Below, in pieces: positions 21,689 through 31,345 of a DNA stretch of 64,000 nucleotides (its first letter is position 1; each line of letters opens with the position of its first letter). The notes below the pieces were generated by a model that was not told where the DNA came from, searched no databases, and saw only the letters and a program-made list of their open reading frames with translations. This stretch comes from Erinaceus europaeus (lineage: Eukaryota > Chordata > Mammalia > Eulipotyphla > Erinaceidae), in assembly GCF_950295315.1 (NCBI RefSeq), contig NC_080179.1, forward strand, positions 69,220,615 to 69,284,614, given 5' to 3'. The position numbers were made by a program, and so were the translations under genes.

Positions 21689-22720
21689 AGTGATAGTCAT
21701 TTTGGTCAATATGAGGCAGTCCCGCCATCTGGGGCCCTATTCAGGGAATTCTTGGATTCCTATAAAAATAGGATGGGCCTAGCCCTCTACTGTATCCCTC
21801 TCTCTACCATCTCTGGCCACTTCCATCAGGAATATCATCATAAGTCCTCTTGTGGGCCTCCCCAGGACCTTGCCTTCACCATAAAGCAATGCTTATAACA
21901 GCCATGATAGTGTTTGCCCCACTCTCTGAGGAGATCCTGGGTCATCCTACTCTTCCACTCAAGGAAGACTGGTCCTGAAATGAGTGCAGCCTAGAATGTT
22001 CCTAGCTGTGACCATGGAATGTGAGCTCAGATGGATAGAGACTTGGAGGTTACACAGACTCCTGTGGTAAATATGAATACATATGGGCCCGGGTCAGATC
22101 AGTGTAGAAAACAGTTAACTTTATTTATAGATTTTCTTCAAGTTTTGGGAGCTACACTCTTCCCTAATCCAGCTTTCTAGCTTATTCTCAACTCTGACAC
22201 CATCTTCCCAGATAATATTTTTAGTTCATCTGCATGTTAGCTCTCAAACTCAAGCAAAAATCCTAGTCATGAGCCCTTAAGAATATACCTAAAATAGACT
22301 TCCTAGCTACTATCCACTCTAAGATTCCTATTCTCATCTGCTCTATTCCTACTTCTTTGTTCCTATTGACTAAATATTTTGTCCTGCTTTATATCTTACT
22401 GCCTTTCAGACACTAAGTTGCAGAGGCTTCTATGCTATCATCCTGAACTTCCTGGGCAGATGACCTCATCAAAATGTTCTGGAACCTTACCTTACCACCT
22501 CAGAGCCCTACCTGACAAAGGAAAGATAGAAACAGGCTGGGAGTATGGATCAACCTGACAATGCCCATGTCCAACGAAGAAGCAATTACAGAGGCCAGAC
22601 CTTTTCCCCTTAAGTACCCCCAAAAGAATTTTGATCCATATTCCTAGAGCGAAAGAGAAGAAATATTAGGGGAAGATGACCAGAGGGATCTGAACTCCAA
22701 TTCTGTCAGGACTCAGCGAG

Positions 22721-23516
22721 AGAAGAGGAAAAAAAGAACATTTGAAAGTATCAATAAGAGTAGGTGTGACTTAAAAAGTAAGAGAAGGCAAGACCACACA
22801 CACACACACACACATACACACGTCATTGAGAACTGATTCAATCAATATAGGTGTTTAAGGTCATGTAGAGGAGAAGCCTAAGCATTCTGAAGTATGAAAG
22901 TTTCCAGGATATAGGTTTTTGTTTGTCAGTCTAGGAAGATCTTTTAGGTCTTTCTTTTGTTTCTCATAGTTACTTAGTTCAAATCTTTACTTGTATCTAT
23001 ATTGTCCATCTGTCTGACTATCATCTATATCCACTTATTTATTTACAGGTAGAAAGATAAAGAGATGGATGATGAATACCAGATTCTCTCATTCACAAAA
23101 GGGAAGCAAAGCAAAGGACAATACAAGGTGAATTGTCAATGGGCTGTGGTCTGTCACAGCAGAGTCAGGGGCTCAGAAGAGGGGAAGGGAATAAAGCTAT
23201 AGGGAGGTTGGTAGAAAAAATGGTGGTTTGGTAGAGGGTGAAGTGCATTGACACCTATCTTTGGGGAAATGTGGAACTGTCCTTCTGTGATGAGAATGAT
23301 CCTGTCATTCTACGTTCCCTCAAAATGATACTGAAGTTGGAGAAAATCAAATTAAAATGAAAAGATAGAGAGGTGAAGTGGAGCTACATGCAGACATAAG
23401 CATATCTAGTTTAAATAATTATTTTTTAAATGTTAACTAAATACATGTGCATATCTATTTTAGCAACTTCTAAGGTAGTAGGGTAATTGTTTTTAAAATT
23501 TAGATTGTCTTTGTGT
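22721..23516. other. Spacer with a short CA repeat
   Basis: (CA)n at 22795-22822; the rest is unique. No gene-like signal. Confidence 0.45.
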
Positions 23517-23622
23517 CTTTTTTTTTTTTTTTCACCAGAGCACTGCTCAGCTCTGACTTACTGTGGTACAGGAGATTGAACCTGGGACTGCAAAGCTTCA
23601 GGCATTATGCTATCTCCCCTGC
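23517..23622 (-). mobile_element. SINE C
   Basis: A poly-T left edge, CACCAGAGCACTGCTCAGCT, GATTGAACCTGGGACT and TTCAGGCATTATGCTATCTC are the complement of a C-type SINE. Confidence 0.85.
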
Positions 23623-23897
23623 CCTCTTCTATTGCTTTTTACAGCCTATGTATTGTTCATAATCTAGTCTTTACAGCCTTAGTGATTTTGGAGTCAGAAA
23701 ATAAAAGCACTTGACCAAGTAAGCTAGGCATTGAAACTCAACTCGATATATTGGCAGTTTTTTCTAAGTCCTTTATTTTTTATTTTCTTTATAGATTATA
23801 TGAAATTAATATTTTTCAAGTTTTCAAAATTGACTATATGGTGAAAACATGCTCAGTGTTAGTGTAACTATGCAATTTTAAAAATCTTCTCTAAGTT

Positions 23898-24158
23898 GGG
23901 AGTCGGGCAGTAGTGCAGAGGGTTAAGCACATGTGGTGCAAAGTGCAAAAACCCGTGTAAGGATCCGGGTTTGAGTCCCTGGCTCCCCACCTGCAGGGGA
24001 GTCGCTTCACAGGCGGTGAAGCAGGTCTGCAGGTGTCTATCTTTCTCTCCCCCTTTCTGTCTTCCCCTCCTCTCTCCATTTCTGTCTGTCCTATCCAACA
24101 ATGATAACATCAATAACAACAACAATAAAGCAAGGGCACAAAAGGGAATAAATAAAAA
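23898..24158 (+). mobile_element. SINE A with target duplication
   Basis: It has the full A-type head (GGAGTCGGGCAGTAGTGCAG), B-box GGGTTTGAGTCCC, C/T body and AACAATAAAG...AAATAA tail. CTTCTCTAAG at 23886-23895 repeats at 24159-24168. Confidence 0.95.
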
Positions 24159-24168
24159 CTTCTCTAAG

Positions 24169-24429
24169 CAAGCACATTTTTGTGCATTCAATTTTTTATT
24201 CTGATATTTAAATTTAAAAAAATAGAGAGCATTGCCAACTTTTCCCCAAGCCCCTAGGTATCATACCCCTTCCTAGACATTTACTCCCCTTCTATTCCAA
24301 AAGCAATCCTTATATCTGACATCTAATACCATAGTTTTTTTTTTTTTTCTTTCTCAAATGTGACCAGGGAATAAAACCATAGTCTCACATATCTGGGATA
24401 CTTATGAGAGAATCAGGTCCAGTTTAATA
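24169..24429. other. Unique spacer with a T run
   Basis: T run near 24334-24347; no recognisable family. Confidence 0.4.
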
Positions 24430-24612
24430 TTCTTTGTTTCTTGAGAGGAGGAAAGAAATAGCCAGCCAGGCAGGCAGGCAGGCAGGCAAGCAGACAGGAG
24501 AGACTCTGTAATACCACTTCACCATCCATTGAACTTCCCTGGTACCTTTTTGAGAGACTTGAACCTAAGGCCTTCTGTCCAAGTGTGATCACTACCAGGT
24601 AAGCCCCACCAT
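24430..24612 (-). mobile_element. Diverged SINE
   Basis: It carries a GGCA repeat (24467-24488), AATACCACTTCACCATCCAT and GAGACTTGAACCTAAGGCC (complement of the B-box region). Confidence 0.6.
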
Positions 24613-24689
24613 CGAGCGTTTTGATCTGTTTTGACCTCTGTTTAAGTGAATGATGTGAAATGTGAAGAATGCATTCTTTGTGCCTGGCT

Positions 24690-25115
24690 TCTCCTGCCTC
24701 TCTTTGCATTTGTGAGCTCCATCCAGCTCGTTAGGTAGAGAAGTAGTTTGCTCATGTCTATTGCTCTGAAGCCTCCCATTGTACAACTAAACCACAACTT
24801 CATCCTCCTAATGACACATACAGGGATTACTTCCTCATTTTTGACAGCGTCACTATGACACTGTCCATAAGCTCCACTTCTTGTCTCTCGGTGAATACAC
24901 TGTTCCTTTGTCTTGGGTAGACCCTTAGAGTTTGCATTGCTGGATCACAGGGCATATAATTTTCATCATTAGAGATGCTATTAGTTTTCCAAAGTGACTG
25001 TTAATTTATACTCCCACGGTGCCCGAGAGCCTTAGTTACTCTGTACTCAACATCATTAACACAAGACAGTGCCAATCATTTTCATTTTGGCCACTCAGTA
25101 TATACCTGTGTTGGC
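24690..25115 (-). mobile_element. Old L1 ORF2 remnant
   Basis: GCATTGCTGGATCACAGGGC, TTAGTTTTCCAAAGTGACTG, TTAATTTATACTCCCAC and CATTTTGGCCACTCAG match, in order, the complement of the Cys-rich end of L1 ORF2 in old mammalian L1 families. No open frame survives. Confidence 0.65.
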
Positions 25116-25169
25116 ATGGCATTCTGGCTTCGATACGTACGGCCCTAAAAATGACGGAGGTCAGGGTCT

Positions 25170-25515
25170 AGGTGTGAGTACACTAGCTGGAGCACACAGT
25201 TTGCTTACCTTGGGTGGGAAACCTGGTTAAGCCCACGGTCCCCACTTGCAAAGGGGGGGGGGGGCTTCACAAGTGGTGGAACATTCATGCAGGGGCCTTT
25301 TCTTTCCGTCTATTTGTCCCTTTCTTTCCGTCTATTTGTCCCTTTCTTTGTCTCTCATGCTCTATTGAGAAGGAGAAGAAGAAGAAAGAGAGGAAGGGGG
25401 AGAAGAAGGAGAAGGAAGAGAGGAATAAGTAGGAAAAAAAAGAGGAAAAATAAATGACCACCAGGAACAGTGTTGTTCAGACACTTAGTCCCAGTGACAA
25501 GCCTGGTAGAAAAAA
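25170..25515 (+). mobile_element. SINE B, expanded, with 3' module
   Basis: A worn head near 25170-25230 is followed by a G run at 25246-25263, TCACAAGTGGTGGAACATTC, a duplicated 22-bp pyrimidine unit near 25303-25346, a GAAGAAG-rich patch, and ACCACCAGGAACAGTGTTG from the 3' module. Confidence 0.65.
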
Positions 25516-25749
25516 AAAATTAAGGTGGCTGCATATCTTTTTATACCAGCATGTGTATTTGCTAAATTACAGATTAACTAAAATATTTGTACTATTTTTC
25601 TGTGTTTCTTTTACTGATTTATGTGCTTTCATGGCATAGTCATTTGCTTTAATGTCAATCACGTCTATATTTAAATAGAAAAAAATTAAGAAATAGAAAA
25701 ATTGATGTTGTGATATTAGGCACTTTTTAGTATGTTCTGACAATTATTT
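25516..25749. other. AT-rich spacer
   Basis: No repeat family or gene signal recognised. Confidence 0.4.
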
Positions 25750-25781
25750 TTTAATATTTTATTTTATTTCAGTGAGATAGA

Positions 25782-25820
<39 letters not shown>

Positions 25821-25925
25821 GACCAGAGCACTGTTCAGCTCTGGACTACGGTAGGGTATGGGTTAAATCTGGGACCTGGGAGCTCCAGGCACAAGAGTCT
25901 CTTTGCATTATGTTGTTTCCCTTAA
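25750..25925 (-). mobile_element. SINE C-like
   Basis: A GAGA run at 25784-25815, CAGAGCACTGTTCAGCTCTG, AAATCTGGGACCTGGGAGCT and TCTTTGCATTATGTTGTTTC are complementary to a C-type head and body. Confidence 0.75.
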
Positions 25926-25957
25926 CTTGACAATTATGTTTAAGAGAATACTGACTA

Positions 25958-26150
25958 GCCAAATAGTTTACTTGGATAGTGCACCTATTTTGTCATGTCT
26001 GCAACCCAGATTCTAGCCAAGCCTCCTCTACACTGGGGGAAACTTCATTGCCAGGGTGTCTTTCTTTCTCTCTCTTTCTGTCTGGTTTTCTCTGAAAAGA
26101 GTAATCTTGAGAGTGAAGTCCTGGCAAAGATGTGGGGGGGGGGGGAGAAA
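25958..26150 (+). mobile_element. Diverged SINE
   Basis: AGTTTACTTGGATAGTGCAC, GCAACCCAGATTC, CACTGGGGGAAACTTCATTG and a C/T-rich body suggest a worn plus-strand SINE; a G run lies at 26132-26144. Confidence 0.5.
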
Positions 26151-26734
26151 AGCTTTAATAATAACATTGCTATGATTTGTTCTTAAATTTTATAGACTAG
26201 AAACCATATAGATTAATTCTTGAATGATAAAATGTGCTTAAAATTTATTGATTACTTTCAACAATCAATATAACAACATGCCGAATTATATAAAACAAAG
26301 GTTAGTACTCGAAATACATTACTCTCATTAGTTCTTTTTTTTTTTTTTTATTCACTCTCTGCTGCAAGTCTGATTGCTATCTTCATATTAATGACCAAAA
26401 ATTCAGACTCTGGACAGAAATTCCCATTTACTTCCCAATGCGAAGAAATATCCTAATTTTGAGATACAATAAAAAGTTTGGCCATAGTAAAATGGTATCT
26501 AAGAAATGGCTGGATCTAATCACTTTTGCTTCCTAGTTTCTCTATTTTTGTGGGGTTTTTTTTGTTTGTTTGTTTAACTTTATCTGCCGTATTTGTCTAC
26601 TTCCTTTGGTTAAACTTTTTTGAGGCATGATTTTTTAATGCAATATAATGTACAGATCTTAAGTATACAGTTCAATAAATGTTGATCTTTGTGCATCTCT
26701 GTGTCTGTCTATTCTTGGTAACCACTGACTTCAC
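26151..26734. other. AT-rich sequence with an old L1-like patch
   Basis: TACAGATCTTAAGTATACAG, TTCAATAAATGTTGATC and TTGGTAACCACTGAC near 26650-26730 resemble a very old L1 3'UTR fragment. The rest is AT-rich with T runs and shows nothing else. Confidence 0.4.
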
Positions 26735-27150
26735 AGATTTAATTTTTTTTTTTTCACTGCAAGAGCTTTACTGGTCATGACTGAGTTTTCTTTTTGTTTT
26801 GTTTTGTTTTAAATATATTTTTTTATTTATTATTTATTCCCTTTTGTTGCCCTCGTTGTTTTATTGTTGTAGTTATGATTGATGTCGTTGTTGTTGGATA
26901 GGACAGAGAGAAATGGAGAGAGGAGGGGAAGACAAAGAGGAGGAGAGAAAGATAGACACCTGCAGACCTGCTTCACCATGACTGAGTTTTAAAGAGAGAG
27001 ATATAGAGAGAAAGAGGGAGAGAAGAGAAAACACCATAGCAGCAAAGCTTCCTTTAGTGGTCTGGGTCAGAACACTGGTCCTATGCAGGGGAAAGCAGGT
27101 CCACTTTTCCAGGTGAGCTGTAGATATTTTACTGGTCCCCAAAGGGATCA
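26735..27150 (-). mobile_element. Diverged SINE interrupted by a younger SINE
   Basis: The left part (26740-26789, TTTTTCACTGCAAGAGC) and right part (26990-27150, with CACCATAGCAGCAAAGCTTC, GTCTGGGTCAGAACACTGG) form one old minus-strand SINE once the insert at 26790-26976 is removed. Confidence 0.65.
26790..26976 (-). mobile_element. SINE A, 5'-truncated, nested
   Basis: It contains the tail and body of an A-type SINE (TTTATTCCCTTTTGTTGCCC, GTTGTTGGATAGGACAGAGA) but stops before the pol III promoter. CATGACTGAGTTTT at 26776-26789 repeats at 26977-26990, proving a separate insertion. Confidence 0.9.
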
Positions 27151-27264
27151 TTTTTACCACCTAAAAAAAGAGTTTCTTTCTGTTTCTCCCAAGTCAACAC
27201 TCCCATAGATAATCAGGGATCTGATTCCTATCACCGCAGCTGAGTTTGTATTTGCTTAAGAGAA

Positions 27265-27450
27265 AGTTTGGTTGGTTGGCAGCCTGCTTAACTGGTGAGT
27301 GTTACCTGCACCCTGGGTGTGAGCCTGCACCCCACAGCATCAGGGGAAACTTCTGTCTTGTGTGTCTTTCATTCTTTTCCTTTGTCTCTCTGTCTTTCTC
27401 TATCTGCCAATGTGGAGTGGTGAAGTCCTGAGAAAAATCACAAAATATTT
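27265..27450 (+). mobile_element. Diverged SINE
   Basis: CAGCCTGCTTAACTGGTGAG, ACCCTGGGTGTGAGCC, ATCAGGGGAAACTTC and a C/T-rich body are in SINE order on the plus strand. Confidence 0.55.
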
Positions 27451-27462
27451 GTCCAGACAAGG

Positions 27463-27658
27463 GCCAGGTGCTGGCACACCTGGTTAATCACATATACTAC
27501 AGAGCACAAGGACCCAGGTTCAAGGACCTGGTTTCCACCTTCAGGGGGAAAGCTTCACAAGCGGTTAAACACAGGTGTTTCTCTGTCCCTCTCCCTCTGT
27601 CTCCCCCTCCTATCTCAATTTTTCTATCAAATAATAAATAAATAAAATGTTTAAAAAA
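27463..27658 (+). mobile_element. SINE B
   Basis: GGGCCAGGTGCTGGCACACC, ACAGAGCACAAGGACCCAGG, TTCAAGGACCTGG, GGGGGAAAGCTTCACAAGCG and an AAATAAATAAA tail. Confidence 0.9.
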
Positions 27659-27764
27659 TGACCAGCCACAATTTTAAGTGCACGCCAAGTCTTTTAAAAA
27701 TACTTTTTATTGGCACTCCAGTGGCACAATCAATCGATTACTGCATGGTACTTATACAATAATA

Positions 27765-27960
27765 TTATTTATTTATTAGCTAGAAACAGAGAGAGATAGA
27801 GAGGAAAGGGGCAGATAGAGGGGGTGAGAGAAAGAGAGACATATGTAGCACTGCTTCCCTGAGAGTAAAGTGTCCCCCCGTTAGTGGGGACTGGGGACTT
27901 GAACCAGGTCCTTGTGCATTGTATTGTGTGCACTCACGTGGGTATGCCACACCTGACTTC
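27765..27960 (-). mobile_element. SINE B
   Basis: TATTTATTTATTAGCTAGAA, GCACTGCTTCCCTGAGAG, GGACTTGAACCAGGTCCTTG and GGTATGCCACACCTGAC are the complement of a B-type SINE. Confidence 0.85.
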
Positions 27961-28239
27961 CTTTCCAGTCTTCTGCTCACCGTTACTGAAGCCTGGTAAA
28001 GGCGAATGTCATTTCCATCTTCTCAGCTGTGTCCTCTCATGCATTGCCCAGGCTACAATGGAATCTGTTCCTTCATGTTGTCATGGAAATTCAGGGCTTT
28101 TCAATCTTGGTATGGGGTAGAATTGAAATGCTCTCAAGAGCAATGACCGAGAGTGTTTGCATACTACACAACCGAATAAATCCTTTGGTTTTATGACTTT
28201 TTGCAAGAGGGAAACCTATAATGATTTCTTTTTTTCTTT

Positions 28240-28512
28240 TCTTTTTTTTCTTTCCTTCTCTGTTTATCACTGGAGCTCAATGCCTGCATCAAGAATCTAC
28301 TGTTCCTGAGGGCCACTCTCCAACCTTTATCAGTCTTTATGTGACAGGACAGAGAGAATCTGAGAAGAGACAGGGAGACAGACAGAGTGACACCCGTAGT
28401 GCTTTCTTCACTGTTCTTGAAGGGTCTCCCTTGCAGGTGGGGACTGGGGACTCAAACCTACATCCTCGTGCATGGCAACATATTCACTTAGCCAGGTATG
28501 CCACCTGGCCTC
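28240..28512 (-). mobile_element. SINE B-like with 3' module
   Basis: The 3' module lies left (ATCACTGGAGCTCAATGCCT, ATCTACTGTTCCTGAGGGCC); the head lies right (GGGACTCAAACCTACATCC, GGTATGCCACCTGGCC). Confidence 0.8.
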
Positions 28513-28627
28513 TTCTGTGTTTCTTAAACAAGTTACATTTTAGTATCTTAATATCCTAGAGGGAGAATACAGGTTCACGATCAGGTCTGTACCTACCAGG
28601 TTATATGAAGGTACTGAAGAATCTTGG

Positions 28628-28728
28628 GTTTGGAAGGTGGTGTAGTGGGTAAAGCATTAACACTCAAGTATGTGTGAGTCCTGAATGGGATATCCAGCAT
28701 GAGAGGCATCAGGAATAAAACAAAAAAA
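28628..28728 (+). mobile_element. SINE C-like, diverged
   Basis: GGAAGGTGGTGTAGTGGGTA, AAGCATTAACACTCAAG and a worn B-box near GTCCTGAATGGG, ending in AACAAAAAAAC. Confidence 0.5.
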
Positions 28729-29559
28729 CTTAATCAGTTGCCATCAATAACTATACACAAAGCCTTACCTATAGACAAAAGAAAAAGTGCAATATGAAAT
28801 AAATACCCAAGGTTAAATTTGGCTTCTTTCTACAAAAAGTCTTTGGAATCATGTTCTAAACTGTATAGGCACCATGGGCTTAATGTCTTTTCAATGTGAT
28901 GCATTCTGTGACAGCAGCAAAAGAATAGAGATCACATTGTACTTATATTTTTATCTCACCAGTTTGCAATTAATTTTGTTTATTTTAATGAGGGGGGAGG
29001 GAGGGAGAGAGAGAGAGAGAGAGAGAATTGTTTGGCATATATGGTGTCCTAGAATTTTTCCACCTATATGTGTTTTAAAATGCCAGACATAATGCTGCCA
29101 ATGGACATGTTCTATGAGTAAGAATAAATAGGTAAATAAGGGTGTTCAGGGAGTGCGACCCCACTGCATTCAGGAAGAGTGTGGAGTACACAGCTGGTGG
29201 ACCCAGATGTTCTCTTGCTGCCTTATCAGAAAGCTCATTTGTCTCCCCAGACTTGAGTAATGAGGCTGCTCCTTGGAAGCCACTTACTCCCTAAAGGATT
29301 CCTCTCTCTTGGCAAATACTGAAAGAAGTGTGTACCTTAGAGATTTCATGGGCCTCTGGTCTTGCCTGTTAGCAGTAGCCCCTTAGATGAAGCCAGAGGG
29401 GGCAATGGAAACAGCTTGGAGAGCTGTGTCAGCTTAACGTCCCCCACTAGCTTCATGGTGAACTTTAAGAGATCTATTTGAATTTTGTTTTCTGAATCAA
29501 CTGACCATAAAACTCACTGTGACCATCATTTGGAAAGATGTATTAATAAGAGAGATAGA
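28729..29559. other. Spacer with a GA repeat
   Basis: GGGAGAGAGA run at 28991-29026. I recognise no element or exon in the rest. Confidence 0.45.
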
Positions 29560-29785
29560 GGGGCCAGGTGGTGGCATACCTGGTTGAGCGCACATGCTAC
29601 AATGCGCAAGGATCCGGGTTCAAGCCCTGATTCTTACCTGCCGGGGCTAAAGCCTTATGAGTGGTGAACCAGTGCTGTAGGTGTCTCTCTGTCTCTTCCT
29701 CTCTATCTCTCCCTACTCTCTTGATTTCTGGCTGTCTCTATCCAATAAATAAAGATAACTAAAAGTTTTTTTAAAGATTAAAAAT
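29560..29785 (+). mobile_element. SINE B
   Basis: GGGGCCAGGTGGTGGCATAC, GGTTGAGCGCACATGCTACA, GGATCCGGGTTCAAGCCC, a C/T body and an AATAAATAAAG tail. Confidence 0.95.
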
Positions 29786-29804
29786 ATAAAAGGAGCTAGA
29801 GAAG

Positions 29805-29930
29805 TAGAGATAGATAGATGATAGACAGAAGAGCCAGAACATGACTCTAGCACACCAGTGCAGGGAGTCAAACTCAGGACCTCATGCTTGCAAGTTCTGA
29901 ACTCTTCCCCGGCGCCTTTCCACCCTTTAT
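29805..29930 (-). mobile_element. SINE C-like, diverged
   Basis: GATAGATAGATGATAGACAG, AGGGAGTCAAACTCAGGACC and CATGCTTGCAAGTTC form the complement of an old short SINE. Confidence 0.6.
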
Positions 29931-30204
29931 TTTAAATTTTTAAAAAACATATGCCATTTAGCTCCTCAGTTGCCTCCTACAGGACACTATATGGAAATTT
30001 CCTGGTTCTAGCTCAGTTACCTGCGGAACAAAAGGCCCAGGATAAATGCCTATGGGCGCGAGAGATCTGAAACGGAGATTCAGCCGCTGACCTTAGACAG
30101 AAATGTGTTCGCAGTGGCCATGAGCGTGCTGGCAATTGATTTCTTGAATTAATAAGTAGATATTTAAAAGTTTTTATATTTCATCTGTAAAAGAGATTGA
30201 TAAG

Positions 30205-30346
30205 TGGCCAGGTGGTGGTGCCCCTAGTAGAGTGCACACACATTAAAGTGTGCAAGGACCTGGGTTCAATCCCTCAGTCCCCATCTACACAATGGAAGCT
30301 TTATGAGCAGTGAGGCAATGCTTCAGGAGTCTCTTTTATCTACCTG

Positions 30347-30395
<49 letters not shown>

Positions 30396-30600
30396 GTATC
30401 TATGTATCTATCTATCTATCTATGTATCTATGTATGTATGTATGTATCTATGTATCTATGTATGTATCTATCTATGTATGTATGTATCTATGTATCTATC
30501 TACCTATCTATGTATCTATGCATCTATCTCCCCAGCCCTCTCAATTTCTGTCTGTCTCTATCCAAATGAAATAAATAAATAAATATAAAGTTAAAAACAC
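30205..30600 (+). mobile_element. SINE B with tetranucleotide expansion
   Basis: The head (GTGGCCAGGTGGTGGTGCCC, GGACCTGGGTTCAATCCC) and end (CTCAATTTCTGTCTGTCTCT, AAATAAATAAATA) are normal. The C/T body has expanded into (TATC/TATG)n. Confidence 0.9.
30335..30529. repeat. (TATC)n/(TATG)n microsatellite
   Basis: About 48 units with interspersed TATG variants, inside the SINE B. Its period opens frames of 88-90 codons with Tyr-Leu-Ser-Ile repeats that are not genes. Confidence 0.95.
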
Positions 30601-30689
30601 TTGAAAAAGAGATCGAAAAATATAGTTAGTAGAGAGAGCGAGAGGGAGAGGAGAGAGCATATTTGTTGAAATGCCTAGTCTCCCTGACA

Positions 30690-31345
30690 GGAGAGGTATT
30701 ATTACACTGTTGGTGGGAATGCAAACTTATATATCCATGATGGAAAGCAGTGTGGATAATCCTTAAACAAATAAATAAAAAAAATAATCACCTTAGGATC
30801 CAGCAATACCACTCTTAGACATTTATTCAAAAGACATGAAAACTCTAATTCCAAAGGGATATATGCACTTCTCTGTTTATAGAAGCACTATTCACAGTAG
30901 TCAAAGAGTGGAAGCAGCCTGAATGCCCATTCACAGAAGACTAAGATATATGCTTCATGAATTATTTGCAATTAAAAAAATAATATTGTTAGAAAATGAA
31001 GCAAAACCTACAATACAAAACAAACAAAAAGCAAAGAAAAATGATATTATGTCCTTCAGAATAAAATGGATGGACCTAGAGGTGATTATGTTGAGTGAAG
31101 CAAATAAGAAGTGAAAGACAATTAATAGGACCTTTGCTCAGATGTGGAATAAAGAGATTTGAAACACATGAACTGTCAAAGGAAAAATTGTAGTCAGTCT
31201 GCTTCTAAGACACTGAGAAAACTCTGTGGTTATTTTGAAAGTTTGAGCACAAAACTTTGGTGCTGGGTGTGACATACACTTATACACTTATACTCTTCTA
31301 AATCAGTAAAGAAAAATAAGTGAAATATTCTGCTCAAGGCAAGAA
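30690..31345 (+). mobile_element. Old L1 ORF2 end and 3'UTR
   Basis: ACACTGTTGGTGGGAATGCA, GGATCCAGCAATACCACTCT, AAGAGTGGAAGCAGCCTGAA and AAAATGGATGGACCTAGAGG are in the order of an old mammalian L1 3' region. Translation is broken everywhere. It differs from the younger L1 at 3.75 kb. Confidence 0.75.

Larger units (their letters stand above)
20451..22720 (+). mobile_element. L1-type 3' region that hosts a Vingi insertion
   Basis: The 3' half (22140-22720) matches the other L1-derived 3' ends here (GACACCATCTTCCCAGATAA, CTTCCTGGGCAGATGACCTC, AACGAAGAAGCAATTACAG). The stretch before it (21700-22130) and before the Vingi insert (20451-20717) has the same base character and probably belongs to the same element. 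The left limit is a guess, and no clear poly(A) tail remains. Confidence 0.5.

Noticed and set aside
30303..30582. Two frames rich in Tyr-Leu-Ser-Ile repeats
   Set aside because: Direct translation of a TATC/TATG microsatellite.
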